Assembly (NCBI RefSeq): GCF_030506255.1
Contig: NZ_CP113431.1
Coordinates: 1,984,001-2,048,000 of the forward strand
Source: Nocardioides sp. Arc9.136
Lineage (GTDB): Bacteria > Actinomycetota > Actinomycetes > Propionibacteriales > Nocardioidaceae
DNA length: 64,000 nt
Direction: 5' to 3'
The notes below the pieces were generated by a model, which saw only the letters and a list, made by a program, of their open reading frames with translations, searched no databases and was not told the origin of the DNA. Shown in pieces: positions 35,640 through 48,274 of the stretch (positions within the stretch are counted from its first letter, which is position 1; every line of letters begins with the position of its first letter). Made by a program: the position numbers and the translations under genes.

Positions 35640-36910
35640 GCGGCGGCGCCCCGCCACCGCCGGTCGCGCTCCGCCGGCCGCCGGTCCAGCCGGCGGTCGA
35701 GGAGCGCCCGCGCCTCGTCGTACCGCCCGGCGCGGAGGAGGGCCGCGATCCGCGTCTCCTCGACGACCTCGCGCTGGGCGTCGGAGCCGCCGAGGCGCCA
35801 CAGGGACGACTCGAGCGCGGCGAGGGCGTCGGCCGCCGCCGAGCAGCGACCGGCGTGCATGAGGCCGAGCGCGGCGGCGAGCGGGGCGACGACCTCGCGG
35901 TGCGTCGGGTGGTCGTGCCGCGACGACCGCACCTCCAGCCGGCGCAGCCCGTCGCCGTCGCCGGTCGCGAGCAGCACGACGGCCGCGTGCAGCGCCACGA
36001 ACGGCGTCGCGGGCTCCTCGAGCGCCGGGCGCCCGACGACCTCGACCACGGGGTCGAGGGTGGGTACGTCCGCGGCCCCGGGGGTGAGCGCCCAGCGGTG
36101 GAGCAGGGAGCCGGTGTCCACCAGTGCGCGACAACCCGGCGCCGGCGCCGGCTGCAGCTGGGTGAGGTAGCGCGTCCGCACGGCGTCGAGGTCGCCCAGC
36201 GAGAGCTCGTGCAGGGCCGCGTGCCACACGAAGTGGCTGCGACCGTCGTTGCCGCGGCCGTCGCCGGCGAGCCACTGGTCCATCCAGCCGAGCCCGCCGG
36301 CGTGGTCGCCGGTCTCGTAGTGGGCGTGCGCGCGGGCGTGGGCGGCGTGCCCGGCCGACGGCTCGAGCGCGAGCGCCCGACAGGACAGGTCCATCGCCTC
36401 GTCGTAGCGGTGCTGCTCCTGGCGGACGAAGGCGAGCAGACCGGTCGCCCACCAGTCCGCGCCGTACGCCGGGGCCGCCCGCTCGACGATGCGCCAGGCG
36501 TCCTGGGGGACCTCGCTCACGCCCGCGAAGGCGATCGTCGGGACCGCGGTGGCCAGCAGAAGCGCGTCGGTCGGCCACTGCTCGAGGTGCCGGACCAGCG
36601 GGGCGCTGTCACCGGCCACGTGCCTGGTCACGGCGTGCACGTGGCTGCGCTCGCGCTCGGTGGCCCGGGCCGCGTGCAGCCGGGCGTCGCGGACCCGTGC
36701 CGCGATGTCGACGTTGGCGCACTGCTCGTGGCCGAGGAGCGCCAGGGCGGCGTGGGCGAGCGCGAACGTCGGGTCGTGGGCGAGGGCCTCGGCGACGGCC
36801 GGGGCGGCGCCTGGCTGGAGGCGCAGCACCCGGCCGACGCCCCGGACGTAGGCGTCCGCGGCGCGGGGGGACGTGGTGAGCACGTGCCCGTGGGTGTCGC
36901 GAACCGGCAT
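35621..36910 (-). CDS. TTC38-like tetratricopeptide protein
   Basis: Protein of 429 residues, helical throughout, with the pattern of the TTC38 family: an N-terminal DAYVRGVGRVLRL segment, AHDPTFALAHAALALLG, HVHAVTRHVAGD, and GHAAHARAHAHYETGDHAGG followed by SHFVWHAALHELSLGD. TPR-like repeats suggest a protein-binding role; no enzyme motif is seen. The ATG at 36910 is supported by TACTCT (36922-36917), which ends 6 nt upstream; an in-frame ATG at 36940 is less likely. It is divergent from uvrC and convergent with the Rieske lipoprotein gene. Confidence 0.75.
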   Translation of the reverse strand: MPVRDTHGHVLTTSPRAADAYVRGVGRVLRLQPGAAPAVAEALAHDPTFALAHAALALLGHEQCANVDIAARVRDARLHAARATERERSHVHAVTRHVAGDSAPLVRHLEQWPTDALLLATAVPTIAFAGVSEVPQDAWRIVERAAPAYGADWWATGLLAFVRQEQHRYDEAMDLSCRALALEPSAGHAAHARAHAHYETGDHAGGLGWMDQWLAGDGRGNDGRSHFVWHAALHELSLGDLDAVRTRYLTQLQPAPAPGCRALVDTGSLLHRWALTPGAADVPTLDPVVEVVGRPALEEPATPFVALHAAVVLLATGDGDGLRRLEVRSSRHDHPTHREVVAPLAAALGLMHAGRCSAAADALAALESSLWRLGGSDAQREVVEETRIAALLRAGRYDEARALLDRRLDRRPAERDRRWRGAAAQASVI

Positions 36911-36916
36911 GAAAGC

Positions 36917-36991
36917 AGAGTAAGCCAGTGCAGTAACCATGCCTAGCGGCGACGCGCCGACCGCGGGCCTGTCGGTGCCGGAACGTAGGCT
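36917..36991. promoter_or_regulatory. Divergent promoters of the TTC38-like gene and uvrC
   Basis: TACTCT on the minus strand (36922-36917) and TAGGCT on the plus strand (36986-36991) each end 6 nt before a start codon (ATG 36910, GTG 36998). Both transcripts would be leaderless. No LexA-type dyad is visible at uvrC. Confidence 0.5.
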
Positions 36992-36997
36992 TGCCCG

Positions 36998-39028
36998 GTG
37001 CCTGCCGCTCCATCCCGACGCTCCGCCCGCGGGCCCCTGTCCTACCGTCCCGAGCCCGGCTCGATCCCCACCCAGCCGGGGGTCTACCGCTTCCGCGACG
37101 CCCGCGGGCGGGTGATCTACGTCGGCAAGGCGAAGAACCTGCGGGCCCGCCTGTCGTCGTACTTCCAGGACATCGGCAACCTCCACCAGCGCACCGCCAC
37201 GATGGTCACCACCGCGGCCAGCGTGGAGTGGACGGTGGTCAACACCGAGGTCGAGGCGCTGCAGCTGGAGTACTCCTGGATCAAGGAGTACGACCCGCGG
37301 TTCAACGTCAAGTACCGCGACGACAAGTCCTACCCCTGGCTGGCCGTCACGGTCGGCGAGGAGTTCCCGCGGGTCATGGTCGGGCGCGGCGCGAAGCGCA
37401 AGGGGACCCGCTACTTCGGTCCCTACAGCCACGCGTGGGCGATCCGCGAGACCGTGGACGTGCTGCTCCGCGTGTTCCCGATGCGCTCGTGCAGCAACGG
37501 CGTCTTCAAGCGCTCCGCGCAGATCGGCCGGCCCTGCCTGCTGGGCTACATCGACAAGTGCTCGGCGCCCTGCGTCGGCAACGTCAGCGCCGAGGAGCAC
37601 CGCGAGATCGTCGACGACTTCTGCGACTTCATGGGCGGCCAGACGCGGCCGTTCATGCGGCGCATCGAGAAGGAGATGTACGCCGCCTCCGACGCCATGG
37701 ACTTCGAGAAGGCCGCCCGCCTGCGCGACGACCTCGGCGCGATGCAACGGGCGCTGGAGAAGCAGGCGGTCGTGCTCGGCGACGGGGCCGACGCGGACGT
37801 GATCGCCCTGGCCGAGGACCCGCTCGAGGTCGCCGTGCAGATCTTCTACGTCCGCGGGGGCCGGATCCGTGGTCAGCGCGGCTGGGTGGCCGACCGCGTC
37901 GACGAGGGGGACACCCCCGAGCTCGTCTCGGACTTCCTGCTCCAGCTGTACGCCGGCACCGACCCCGACCACGGCCAGGAGTCCGTCCCGCGGGAGATCC
38001 TGGTCCCGGCGCTCCCGCCGGACGTCGGGGTCTTCGAGGAGCTGCTCAGCGAGCTGCGCGGCAGCAAGGTGGCCATCCGCGTCCCGCAGCGCGGCGACAA
38101 GAAGACGCTGCAGGAGACCGTCGCCCGCAACGCCTCGCAGGCCCTCGCGCTGCACAAGACCAAGCGCGCGAGCGACCTGACCACCCGCAACCGGGCGCTG
38201 GAGGAGATCCAGGAGGCGCTCGAGCTGGAGGAGGTGCCGCTGCGGATCGAGTGCTACGACGTCTCCAACCTGCAGGGCACCGAGGTCGTGGCGTCGATGG
38301 TCGTCTTCGAGGACGGCCTGGCCCGCAAGGGGGAGTACCGCCGCTTCGTCATCCGCGGGGTGGAGGGGCAGAACGACGTCGCCTCGATGCACGAGGTGAT
38401 CACCCGGCGGTTCCGCCGGCTGCTCGACGAGCAGGCGCGCTCGGAGCTCAAGCCGGGGGACGACACCACCGGCCCGATGCTCGTCGACCCCGAGACCGGC
38501 CGCCCGCGGAAGTTCGCCTACGCGCCGGGCCTGGTCGTCGTCGACGGCGGCCCGCCGCAGGTCGCGGCCGCCCAGAAGGCGCTCGACGAGCTCGGCATCG
38601 ACGACATCCCCGTCTGCGGGCTGGCCAAGCGGCTGGAGGAGGTCTGGCTGCCCGGCCAGGAGGACCCGGTCATCCTCGCCCGCTCCTCCGAGGGCCTCTA
38701 CCTGCTGCAGCGGATCCGCGACGAGGCGCACCGGTTCGCGATCAACCACCACCGCTCGCGCCGGTCCAAGTCCATGGTCGAGAGCGCCCTGGACGACGTC
38801 CCCGGCCTCGGCGAGGTGCGCCGCAAGACCCTGATGAAGCACTTCGGCTCGCTCAAGAAGCTGCGCGAGGCGACGGTCGAGGAGATCGCCACCGTGCCGG
38901 GCATCGGCACCCGGACCGCGACGTCGATCAAGGACGCCGTGGCCGCGTCGTCGCCCGCCGGACGGACCGGAGGCGGCAGGATGACGGTCAACACCGCGAC
39001 CGGCGAGATCATCGAGGAGGACGGATGA
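36998..39028 (+). CDS. uvrC: Excinuclease ABC subunit C
   Basis: Dual-incision nuclease of nucleotide excision repair, 676 residues. Domain order: GIY-YIG nuclease ([20 protein letters not shown] at about 27-46), a Cys-containing middle ([25 protein letters not shown]), UvrB-binding UVR motif ([11 protein letters not shown], about 234-244), the RNase H-like nuclease domain ([29 protein letters not shown]) and the C-terminal helix-hairpin-helix pair ([30 protein letters not shown]). It starts the uvrC-rapZ-yvcK-whiA run conserved in actinobacteria, and its stop overlaps the rapZ start (ATGA). Confidence 0.97.
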   Translation: MPAAPSRRSARGPLSYRPEPGSIPTQPGVYRFRDARGRVIYVGKAKNLRARLSSYFQDIGNLHQRTATMVTTAASVEWTVVNTEVEALQLEYSWIKEYDPRFNVKYRDDKSYPWLAVTVGEEFPRVMVGRGAKRKGTRYFGPYSHAWAIRETVDVLLRVFPMRSCSNGVFKRSAQIGRPCLLGYIDKCSAPCVGNVSAEEHREIVDDFCDFMGGQTRPFMRRIEKEMYAASDAMDFEKAARLRDDLGAMQRALEKQAVVLGDGADADVIALAEDPLEVAVQIFYVRGGRIRGQRGWVADRVDEGDTPELVSDFLLQLYAGTDPDHGQESVPREILVPALPPDVGVFEELLSELRGSKVAIRVPQRGDKKTLQETVARNASQALALHKTKRASDLTTRNRALEEIQEALELEEVPLRIECYDVSNLQGTEVVASMVVFEDGLARKGEYRRFVIRGVEGQNDVASMHEVITRRFRRLLDEQARSELKPGDDTTGPMLVDPETGRPRKFAYAPGLVVVDGGPPQVAAAQKALDELGIDDIPVCGLAKRLEEVWLPGQEDPVILARSSEGLYLLQRIRDEAHRFAINHHRSRRSKSMVESALDDVPGLGEVRRKTLMKHFGSLKKLREATVEEIATVPGIGTRTATSIKDAVAASSPAGRTGGGRMTVNTATGEIIEEDG

Positions 39029-39897
39029 GCGAGCAGACGCCCCCGGGCGAGCTGGTCGTCGTCACCGGCATGACCGGTGCCGGGCGGAGCACGGCGGCCA
39101 AGGAGCTGGAGGACCTCGGCTTCTACGTCGTCGACAACCTGCCGCCGAGCTTGCTGCGCGACGTGGTGCGGCTGGTCGACGAGAGCTCCGGCCCGGGCCA
39201 GCCGATCGCGGTCGTGGTCGACGTCCGCTCCGGCTCCTTCTTCCAGACCCTCCAGGCCAACCTCGCCCAGGGCGCGACCGGACGCCGCGCGACGCTGCTG
39301 TTCCTCGACGCCACCGACGAGGTGCTCGTCCGGCGCCAGGAGGCGGTGCGCCGCCCCCACCCGCTGCAGGGCACGGGGCGTCTGCTCGACGGGCTGCAGC
39401 GGGAGCGCAAGGTCCTGGCCGAGCTGCGCAGCGGCGCGGACCTGGTCATCGACACCAGCGCGCTGAACGTCCACCAGCTCACCCGGGCCATCGCGGCGGC
39501 CTTCGGCAAGGCCGACCAGGTCCGGCTCAACGTCAACGTCATCAGCTTCGGGTTCAAGTACGGCATCCCGGTCGACGCCGACTTCGTCGCGGACATGCGC
39601 TTCCTGCCCAACCCGCACTGGATCCCCGAGCTGCGGCCGGGCACCGGTCGCGACGCCGAGGTGTCGGACTACGTGATGACCCGGGAGGGGGCCGAGGAGT
39701 TCCTCGACGGCTACGTCCCGGTGCTCGCCGGGGTCGCCGAGGGCTACCTGCGCGAGGGCAAGCGCTTCATGCGGGTCGCCATCGGGTGCACCGGCGGCAA
39801 GCACCGCAGCGTCGCGATGACCGAGGAGATCACCCGCCGACTCTGCGAGCTGGGGTACGACGCGCGCCCGGTGCACCGGGACCTGGGGCGGGAGTGA
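39025..39897 (+). CDS. rapZ: RapZ-family nucleotide-binding protein
   Basis: P-loop protein of 290 residues. The Walker A is GMTGAGRST (15-23), followed by [15 protein letters not shown]. The C-terminal domain carries [11 protein letters not shown]-type sequence and the conserved [13 protein letters not shown] motif. In E. coli RapZ is an RNA-binding adaptor controlling glmS; in actinobacteria, which lack that system, the role is unknown, but the gene is nearly always beside yvcK and whiA. It is translationally coupled on both sides: ATGA with uvrC and GTGA with yvcK. Confidence 0.95.
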   Translation: MSEQTPPGELVVVTGMTGAGRSTAAKELEDLGFYVVDNLPPSLLRDVVRLVDESSGPGQPIAVVVDVRSGSFFQTLQANLAQGATGRRATLLFLDATDEVLVRRQEAVRRPHPLQGTGRLLDGLQRERKVLAELRSGADLVIDTSALNVHQLTRAIAAAFGKADQVRLNVNVISFGFKYGIPVDADFVADMRFLPNPHWIPELRPGTGRDAEVSDYVMTREGAEEFLDGYVPVLAGVAEGYLREGKRFMRVAIGCTGGKHRSVAMTEEITRRLCELGYDARPVHRDLGRE

Positions 39898-40898
39898 GCA
39901 CCCCGGCCGGCGTGCCCGTCGACGCCAGCAGCGCCTCCCGGGCGCAGGCGGTCGTCGCCCTCGGTGGCGGGCACGGGCTCCACGCGTCGCTGAGCGCCCT
40001 GCGCCGGCTCGTCGACGACCTGACCGTCGACGAGCTGACCGCGGTGGTGACCGTCGCGGACAACGGCGGATCCTCCGGCCGGCTCCGCGGCGAGTTCGGC
40101 GTGCTCCCTCCCGGCGACCTGCGGATGGCGCTGGCGGCGCTGTGCGGCGACGACCAGTGGGGCGACACCTGGGCGCGGGTGCTGCAGCACCGGTTCGAGG
40201 GCAACGGCGACATGCGCGGGCACGTCGTCGGCAACCTGCTCATCGTCGGCCTCTGGGAGCTGCTCGGCGACCACGTCGACGCCCTCGACTGGGTCGGACG
40301 GCTGCTCGGCGCGAAGGGCCGGGTCCTGCCGATGGCGCTGTCCCCGATGGACATCACCGCGGAGGTCCGGGGGTTGCGCGCCGACGACCCCGACGCCCTG
40401 ACGACCGTCCGCGGGCAGGTGGAGGTCGCGACCACCGGCGGGGTCATCGACTCCATCAGCCTCGACCCGGCCGACCCGCAGGCGTGCCCGGAGGCGATCA
40501 CGGCGGTCGAGCGGGCCGACTGGGTGCTGCTGGGCCCGGGCTCGTGGTTCACCTCGGTGATCCCGCACCTCAAGGTGCCGGCGCTGTGCGACGCCCTCGT
40601 GCGCACCGACGCCCGGGTCGTGGTCAACCTGAACCTGGCCGAGCAGGCGGGGGAGACCGGCGGCTTCGGACCCGCCGACCACCTCGCCGTCCTCGCCGAG
40701 CACGCGCCGGACCTGGTCGTGCACACCGTCCTGGCCGACCGGGAGAGCGTCGGCGACGGCCTCGAGGAGCTCGAGCACGTCGTCGCGGCGTACGGCGCGA
40801 AGCTGGTCGTCGACGACGTCGCGGTGGGGGACGGCACCCCGCGCCACGACCCCGCCAGGCTCGCCGCGGCGTACGAACGGATCATGGCTGCGGGCTAG
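39894..40898 (+). CDS. yvcK: YvcK/CofD-like (GlmR) family protein
   Basis: Protein of 334 residues with the N-terminal [18 protein letters not shown] nucleotide-sugar loop (about 23-40) and [26 protein letters not shown] and [13 protein letters not shown] blocks are typical of the family. In Firmicutes YvcK/GlmR binds UDP-GlcNAc and links central carbon flux to cell-wall synthesis. Its place just ahead of glycolytic genes is suggestive. The GTG at 39894 overlaps the rapZ stop; the N-terminal 18 residues are a non-conserved linker. Confidence 0.93.
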   Translation: MSTPAGVPVDASSASRAQAVVALGGGHGLHASLSALRRLVDDLTVDELTAVVTVADNGGSSGRLRGEFGVLPPGDLRMALAALCGDDQWGDTWARVLQHRFEGNGDMRGHVVGNLLIVGLWELLGDHVDALDWVGRLLGAKGRVLPMALSPMDITAEVRGLRADDPDALTTVRGQVEVATTGGVIDSISLDPADPQACPEAITAVERADWVLLGPGSWFTSVIPHLKVPALCDALVRTDARVVVNLNLAEQAGETGGFGPADHLAVLAEHAPDLVVHTVLADRESVGDGLEELEHVVAAYGAKLVVDDVAVGDGTPRHDPARLAAAYERIMAAG

Positions 40899-40968
40899 GT
40901 CACGTGCCGGCACCTCGGGGTCGCCGTTGCGGTCCCGCGTCGTTGACTCCCGTGCGAGGATTCCCGGC

Positions 40969-43067
<2,099 letters not shown>

Positions 43068-43069
43068 CC

Positions 43070-44296
43070 GTGGGAGACCTCACCACCCTCGACGACCTGG
43101 TCGCCCAGGGAGTCGCGGGCAAGCGCGTCCTGGTCCGCTCGGACCTGAACGTCCCGCTCGACGGCGCCACCATCACCGACGACGGCCGGATCCGTGCCAG
43201 CGTCCCGACCATCCGCACGCTGGCCGAGGCCGGCGCGCGGGTGGTCGTGACCGCCCACCTCGGCCGGCCGAAGGGCGCGCCGGACCCGGCGTACTCCCTG
43301 CGACCGGTGGCCGCGCGGCTCGGCGAGCTGCTCGGCCGTGAGGTCGCCTTCGCCGGCGACACCGTCGGCGAGTCGGCCCACGAGACCGTCGACCGGCTCG
43401 AGGACGGCGGCGTCGCCGTCCTCGAGAACGTCCGCTTCAACGCGGGCGAGACCAGCAAGGACGACGGTGAGCGCGGCGCGTTCGCGGACCGTCTCGCCGC
43501 GCTGGCCGACGCCTTCGTCTCCGACGGGTTCGGCGTCGTGCACCGCAAGCAGGCCTCGGTGTACGACGTGGCGCAGCGGCTGCCGCACGCCGTCGGAGGA
43601 CTGGTGCAGGCCGAGATCGACGTCCTGCGCCGGCTGACCGTCGAGCCGGAGCGGCCCTACGTGGTCGTGCTGGGCGGCTCGAAGGTCTCGGACAAGCTGG
43701 GCGTCATCGACAACCTGCTCGGCAAGGCCGACAAGCTGCTGATCGGCGGCGGCATGGTCTTCACCTTCCTCAAGGCCCAGGGCCACGAGGTCGGCAAGAG
43801 CCTGCTCGAGGAGGACCAGGTCGAGGTCTGCCGGGAGTACCTCCAGCGCGCGGTCGACAGCGGGGTGGAGCTGATCCTGCCGACCGACGTCGTGGTCGAC
43901 ACGACGTTCCCCTCCGGCGACAGCACGCCCGCCCCGCAGGTGGTGCCCGCCTCCGGCATCCCGGCCGACAGCCTCGGCCTGGACATCGGCCCGGACTCCG
44001 CGCGTGCCTTCGCCGGTGCGCTCGCCGGTGCGCGCACGGTCTTCTGGAACGGCCCGATGGGCGTCTTCGAGGTCGAGGCGTTCGCCGAGGGCACCCGCGC
44101 GGTCGCGCAGGCGCTCACCGAGGTGACCGCCGAGGGCGGGCTCTCGGTCGTCGGCGGCGGCGACTCCGCGGCAGCGGTGCGGACGCTCGGCTTCGCCGAG
44201 GACGCGTTCGGCCACATCTCCACCGGTGGTGGCGCCAGCCTCGAGTACCTCGAGGGCAAAGTGCTGCCCGGCATCCAGGTCCTGGAGGACAACTGA
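43070..44296 (+). CDS. pgk: Phosphoglycerate kinase
   Basis: Glycolytic kinase of 408 residues with the substrate loop [11 protein letters not shown] (about 22-32), [25 protein letters not shown], and the ATP-binding NGPMGVFE and [10 protein letters not shown] near the C-terminus. It transfers phosphate from 1,3-bisphosphoglycerate to ADP. The GTG at 43070 begins at the family N-terminus; longer upstream readings overlap gap. Its stop overlaps the tpiA start (TGATG), so translation is coupled. Confidence 0.98.
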   Translation: MGDLTTLDDLVAQGVAGKRVLVRSDLNVPLDGATITDDGRIRASVPTIRTLAEAGARVVVTAHLGRPKGAPDPAYSLRPVAARLGELLGREVAFAGDTVGESAHETVDRLEDGGVAVLENVRFNAGETSKDDGERGAFADRLAALADAFVSDGFGVVHRKQASVYDVAQRLPHAVGGLVQAEIDVLRRLTVEPERPYVVVLGGSKVSDKLGVIDNLLGKADKLLIGGGMVFTFLKAQGHEVGKSLLEEDQVEVCREYLQRAVDSGVELILPTDVVVDTTFPSGDSTPAPQVVPASGIPADSLGLDIGPDSARAFAGALAGARTVFWNGPMGVFEVEAFAEGTRAVAQALTEVTAEGGLSVVGGGDSAAAVRTLGFAEDAFGHISTGGGASLEYLEGKVLPGIQVLEDN

Positions 44297-45090
44297 TGGC
44301 AGCGACCCGCACCCCGCTCATGGCGGGCAACTGGAAGATGAACCTCAACCACCAGGAAGCGGTGGTGCTGGTCCAGAAGCTGGCCTGGACGCTGTCGGAC
44401 AAGCGCCACGACTACGCCAAGGCCGAGGTCGTCGTCGTCCCTCCCTTCACCGACCTCCGGTCGGTGCAGACCCTGGTCGACGGTGACCGGCTGCAGGTGA
44501 GGTACGGCGCGCAGGACGTCTCGACCCACGAGTCCGGCGCCTACACCGGTGAGATCTCGGCCGGCATGCTGGCCAAGCTCGGGTGCTCCTACGTCGTCGT
44601 GGGGCACTCCGAGCGCCGCGAGCACCACGGCGAGACCGACGAGGTCGTCAACGCCAAGGCCCACCGCGCGCACGCCGCGGGGATGACCCCGATCGTCTGC
44701 GTGGGCGAGGGCCTCGAGACGCGCCAGGCCGCCGGCCACGTGGACTTCTGCGTGACGCAGGTGACGGGCTCGCTGGCCGGGTTCACGCCCGAGCAGGTGG
44801 CCGGCCTCGTGGTGGCCTACGAGCCCGTCTGGGCCATCGGCACCGGTGAGGTCGCCACGCCCGAGGACGCACAGGAGGTGTGCGCGGCGCTCCGCGCATG
44901 CATCCGCGAGTCCCACGGCGACGAGGCGGCCGACGGCGTGCGCGTGCTGTACGGCGGGTCGGTCAAGGCGGCGAACGTCGCCGGGATCATGGCGCAGACC
45001 GACGTCGACGGCTGCCTGGTCGGCGGCGCGAGCCTGCAGGCCGACGAGTTCAGCGGCATCTGCCGGTACTACGACATGCCGGTCCTGTGA
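44296..45090 (+). CDS. tpiA: Triosephosphate isomerase
   Basis: TIM-barrel isomerase of 264 residues. Catalytic residues are K14 (GNWKMN), H104 (VVGHSERR) and E176 in [11 protein letters not shown]; the phosphate loops are GGSVKAANV and LVGGASL. It interconverts dihydroxyacetone phosphate and glyceraldehyde-3-phosphate. It is coupled to pgk and followed after 29 bp by secG, which has its own promoter motif. Confidence 0.98.
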   Translation: MAATRTPLMAGNWKMNLNHQEAVVLVQKLAWTLSDKRHDYAKAEVVVVPPFTDLRSVQTLVDGDRLQVRYGAQDVSTHESGAYTGEISAGMLAKLGCSYVVVGHSERREHHGETDEVVNAKAHRAHAAGMTPIVCVGEGLETRQAAGHVDFCVTQVTGSLAGFTPEQVAGLVVAYEPVWAIGTGEVATPEDAQEVCAALRACIRESHGDEAADGVRVLYGGSVKAANVAGIMAQTDVDGCLVGGASLQADEFSGICRYYDMPVL

Positions 45091-45106
45091 CCGGCCTGCG
45101 TTGACG

Positions 45107-45112
45107 TAGGAT
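45107..45112 (+). promoter_or_regulatory. -10 hexamer of secG
   Basis: TAGGAT ends 7 nt before the secG GTG (45120), which predicts a leaderless mRNA starting at the first codon. Confidence 0.5.
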
Positions 45113-45119
45113 CCGAGCC

Positions 45120-45356
45120 GTGGAACTCCTCTTCACCGTCATCCTCATGATCACGAGCGCCTTCATGATCCTCCTCGTGCTGCTGCACAAGGGTCGCGGC
45201 GGCGGTCTGTCCGACATGTTCGGTGGTGGCGTCTCCAGCTCGCTGGGCGGATCCTCGGTCGCCGAGCGGAACCTCGACCGCCTCACGGTCGGCATCGGCG
45301 TCATCTGGTTCGCGACCGTCATCGCCCTGGGCCTCCTGCTGGCCTACCAGGGCTAG
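45120..45356 (+). CDS. secG: Preprotein translocase subunit SecG
   Basis: Membrane protein of 78 residues with two transmembrane helices (about 3-22 and 54-75) joined by a Gly/Ser-rich loop containing GGGLSDMFGG and GSSVAERNLDR, the SecG signature. It is an accessory subunit of the SecYEG channel. It is usually found after tpiA in actinobacteria. No Shine-Dalgarno sequence precedes the GTG, in keeping with leaderless expression. Confidence 0.95.
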   Translation: MELLFTVILMITSAFMILLVLLHKGRGGGLSDMFGGGVSSSLGGSSVAERNLDRLTVGIGVIWFATVIALGLLLAYQG

Positions 45357-45380
45357 AAGCTCCGGAAAGGGAGTAAGCAC

Positions 45381-45740
45381 GTGGCTGGTGGAGGAAACGC
45401 GATTCGCGGTAGTCGGGTCGGCGCTGGCCCGATGGGCGAGGCGGAGCGTGGCGAGGCCGCGCCGCGCCAGGCGATCACCTACTTCTGCTCCAACGAGCAC
45501 CGCTCGGTGGTGACGTTCTCGGTCGAGGCGACCGTCCCGGAGTCCTGGGACTGCCCCAAGTGCGGCCTCCCGGCCAGCATGGACTCCGAGAACCCGCCGC
45601 CGGCGCCGAAGATCGAGCCCTACAAGACGCACCTGGCCTACGTGAAGGAGCGGCGCTCCGACAAGGAGGCCGCCGACATCCTCGACGAGGCGCTCCAGCT
45701 GCTGCGCTCCCGCCGGAAGTCCGGCGACCTGATCTTCTGA
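45381..45740 (+). CDS. rbpA: RNA polymerase-binding protein RbpA
   Basis: Actinobacterial transcription factor of 119 residues that binds RNA polymerase and primary sigma factor and stabilises the open complex. It shows the basic N-terminal tail with AIRGSRVGAGPMGE, the zinc-ribbon-like core (YFCSNEH ... WDCPKCGLPA, with C and H ligands) and the C-terminal sigma-interaction helix (THLAYVKERRSDKEAADILD). The GTG at 45381 follows GGAAAGGGAG. It is 24 bp after secG, so co-transcription is possible. Confidence 0.96.
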   Translation: MAGGGNAIRGSRVGAGPMGEAERGEAAPRQAITYFCSNEHRSVVTFSVEATVPESWDCPKCGLPASMDSENPPPAPKIEPYKTHLAYVKERRSDKEAADILDEALQLLRSRRKSGDLIF

Positions 45741-45748
45741 GGCCGACG

Positions 45749-45790
45749 GCTGGTCGGGCAGCGGGCACGAGTCCGCGCCGCTCGACCAGC
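45749..45790. terminator. Hairpin between convergent rbpA and pgl
   Basis: GCTGGTCG (45749-45756) pairs with CGACCAGC (45783-45790); inner GC-rich arms extend the stem imperfectly. There is no T tract. The end sequence TGGTCG...CGACCA is shared with units of the 16.3-17.4 kb array, so this may be a solo, degenerate copy acting as a bidirectional terminator. Confidence 0.5.
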
Positions 45791-45839
45791 GGTCGACCTC
45801 CGCCGGCGTCCCCGCGGTGCGCCGGGTCGGACGCGCCGG

Positions 45840-46598
45840 TCAGAGACGCGAGGCCGATGCCCGGTCGAGGAACCAGATGGTCTCCTCCTGACCGGCCACG
45901 CCGACGGCGGGGACCTCGTGCACGTCGGCCACCTCGCCACCCTCGCCGGTCCGCCCGGCCAGGGCGCGGGCGACGGCCTCGGCCTTCCCCTCGCCGCTGA
46001 CCAGGAACCACAGCGCCCGGTTGCGGTTGAGCGCCTCGAAGGTCAGGCTCACCCGCTCCGGCGGCGGCTTGGGGGAGTCGTGCACCGCGACGGTCATCGC
46101 GTCGCGGACGTCGAGCGCCGGGTGGCCGGGGAACAGGCTGGCGACGTGGGCGTCGGGCCCCAGGCCGAGCATCACCACCTCGAACCCGCCGGCTCCGCTG
46201 GCGCGCAGCGCCTCGGCGTACGCCGCGGCGGCCTCCTCGACGCTGCCGCAGTCGGCGGTCGTCGGGACCTCGTGGACGTTCTCGTCGGGGACGCCGACGA
46301 CCGAGAGGAACGCCTCCCGTGCCTGCCCGGCGTTGCGGTCGGACGACCCGGGGTCGACGTACCGCTCGTCGCCCCACCACACGACGACGCGGGTCCAGTC
46401 GACCTCCGAGGCCGGTGCCAAGCGGGCGATCTCACGGTGCACGACCTCGGCGATGGTGCCGCCGGTGAGCGCGACGTGAGGGACCCGACCGGCCTCCTGG
46501 GCGTCGGCGAGGCGGCTGAGCAGCTCGCCGGCGACGGCCGTGGCCAGTGCCTGGTCGTCGTCGTGGACCTCGATGCGGGGGGTGAGCGGAGTGGTCAT
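45840..46598 (-). CDS. pgl: 6-Phosphogluconolactonase
   Basis: Hydrolase of 252 residues (DevB/SOL type). The family motifs are [11 protein letters not shown] (about 47-57), [18 protein letters not shown] (the sugar-phosphate site) and [16 protein letters not shown]. It hydrolyses 6-phosphogluconolactone in the oxidative pentose phosphate pathway. The ATG at 46598 overlaps the pgi stop (ATGA). It is the last gene of the minus-strand tkt-tal-pgi-pgl run. Unusually, zwf and opcA, which make its substrate and normally precede it, are not here. Confidence 0.93.
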   Translation of the reverse strand: MTTPLTPRIEVHDDDQALATAVAGELLSRLADAQEAGRVPHVALTGGTIAEVVHREIARLAPASEVDWTRVVVWWGDERYVDPGSSDRNAGQAREAFLSVVGVPDENVHEVPTTADCGSVEEAAAAYAEALRASGAGGFEVVMLGLGPDAHVASLFPGHPALDVRDAMTVAVHDSPKPPPERVSLTFEALNRNRALWFLVSGEGKAEAVARALAGRTGEGGEVADVHEVPAVGVAGQEETIWFLDRASASRL

Positions 46599-48274
46599 CG
46601 GCGCCGGTTCTCCCGGTAGTAGGCGATCAGCGACCGCGTGGAGGGGTCCTGCTCGGCCAGCGCGTCGGCGTCGCCGGCGATCGCCGGGCCCACCTGCTGG
46701 GCCAGCTGCTTGCCGAGCTCGACGCCCCACTGGTCGAAGCTGTCGATGCCCCACACGACGCCCTGGGTGAAGGTGATGTGCTCGTAGAGCGCCACGAGCT
46801 GCCCGAGCACGGCCGGCGTGAGGTCCGGCGCCATGATCGAGGCGGTCGGCCGGTTGCCGGTGAACACGCGCGCCGGCACCACGGACTCCTCGGTGCCCTC
46901 GGCGCGCACCTCGTCGGCTGTCTTGCCGAAGGCCAGCGCCCGGGTCTGGGCCAGGAAGTTGGCGAGGAAGAGCTCGTGGACGTCGTTCTCGCCGTCCTGG
47001 AGCGGGTACGCCGGATTGGCGAAGGCGATGAAGTCCGCCGGCACGAGCCGGGTCCCCTGGTGGATGAGCTGGTAGAAGGCGTGCTGCCCGTTGGTGCCCG
47101 GCTCGCCCCAGAACACCTCGCCGGTGTCGGTCGTGACCGGGGTGCCGTCCCAGCGGACGCCCTTGCCGTTGGACTCCATGGTCAGCTGCTGGAGGTACGC
47201 CGGGAACCGGTGCAGCAGCTGGGAGTAGGGGAGGACCGCGTGGGTCTGGGCGCCGAGGAGGTCGGTGTACCAGACGTTGAGCAGCCCCATCAGGACCGGC
47301 ACGTTGCGTGCGGTCTCGGCGGTGCGGAAGTGCTCGTCCATCGCGTGGAAGCCGGCGAGCAGCTCGGCGAAGCGCTCGGGGCCGATCGCGACCACCAGGG
47401 AGGTCCCGATGGCGGAGTCGAGGGAGTAGCGGCCGCCGACCCAGTCCCAGAACCCGAAGGCGTTCTCGGGGTCGATGCCGAAGTCGGCGACCTTGTCCAG
47501 CGCGGTCGAGACCGCGACGAAGTGCCGCGCCACCGCGGCGTCCGCGTCGAGGCCGCCGTCGAGACCGCGCAGCCCGTCGAGCAGCCACTGCTTGCACAGC
47601 CGGGCGTTCGTGAGCGTCTCCAGCGTGCCGAAGGTCTTGCTGGAGACGACGAACAGCGTCGTGGCCGGGTCGAGCCCGGCCAGCGTGGTGGCGGCGTCGG
47701 TGGGGTCGATGTTGCTGATGAAGCGGCACTCGAGGCCCTCCTGGCGGTACGCCGCCAGCGCCTCGTACGCCATCACCGGACCCAGGTCGGAGCCGCCGAT
47801 GCCGATGTTGACGACCGTGCGGACCCGCTCGCCGGTGGCGCCGGTCCACTCGCCGCTGCGCACCCGCTCGGCGAAGGCGTACACGCGGCCGAGGACCTCG
47901 TGGACGTCGGCCAGGACGTCCTGGCCGTCGACGCGGGGCCGGCGGTCGGCCGGGGCGTCGGCGGGCAGCCGCAGGGCGGTGTGCAGGACGGCGCGGTCCT
48001 CGGTGACGTTGATCCGCTCACCGGCGAACATCGCCTCCCGCCGCGCGGCCAGACCGACCTCGTCGGCCAGGTCCAGCAGCGCGGCGAGCACGTCGTCGTC
48101 GACGAGCGACTTCGACAGGTCGATCAGCAGGTCACCGGCGGTGAACGTCAGGCGCTCGGTCCGGCCGGGGTCCCGGTCGAACCACTCCCGCAGGTCGGGG
48201 GAGAACCCCTCCGCGAGCGACGCCAGCCGCGCCCAGGCCGACGTGCCGGTCGGATCCACCGGCGCGTCGGTCAC
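46595..48274 (-). CDS. pgi: Glucose-6-phosphate isomerase
   Basis: Isomerase of 559 residues. Motifs are [11 protein letters not shown], the SIS-domain [12 protein letters not shown], the catalytic [11 protein letters not shown] (Glu) and [19 protein letters not shown]. It links glycolysis with the pentose phosphate pathway. Start GTG at 48274 overlaps the tal stop (GTGA), and its own stop overlaps pgl. Residues 1-15 are a variable Pro/Thr-rich leader. In most actinobacterial clusters the slot between tal and pgl holds zwf-opcA. Confidence 0.96.
   Translation of the reverse strand: MTDAPVDPTGTSAWARLASLAEGFSPDLREWFDRDPGRTERLTFTAGDLLIDLSKSLVDDDVLAALLDLADEVGLAARREAMFAGERINVTEDRAVLHTALRLPADAPADRRPRVDGQDVLADVHEVLGRVYAFAERVRSGEWTGATGERVRTVVNIGIGGSDLGPVMAYEALAAYRQEGLECRFISNIDPTDAATTLAGLDPATTLFVVSSKTFGTLETLTNARLCKQWLLDGLRGLDGGLDADAAVARHFVAVSTALDKVADFGIDPENAFGFWDWVGGRYSLDSAIGTSLVVAIGPERFAELLAGFHAMDEHFRTAETARNVPVLMGLLNVWYTDLLGAQTHAVLPYSQLLHRFPAYLQQLTMESNGKGVRWDGTPVTTDTGEVFWGEPGTNGQHAFYQLIHQGTRLVPADFIAFANPAYPLQDGENDVHELFLANFLAQTRALAFGKTADEVRAEGTEESVVPARVFTGNRPTASIMAPDLTPAVLGQLVALYEHITFTQGVVWGIDSFDQWGVELGKQLAQQVGPAIAGDADALAEQDPSTRSLIAYYRENRRR

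Noticed and set aside
45749-45790. Independent small RNA after rbpA
   Set aside because: The structure is explained by a hairpin between convergent genes; no promoter hexamer is visible.
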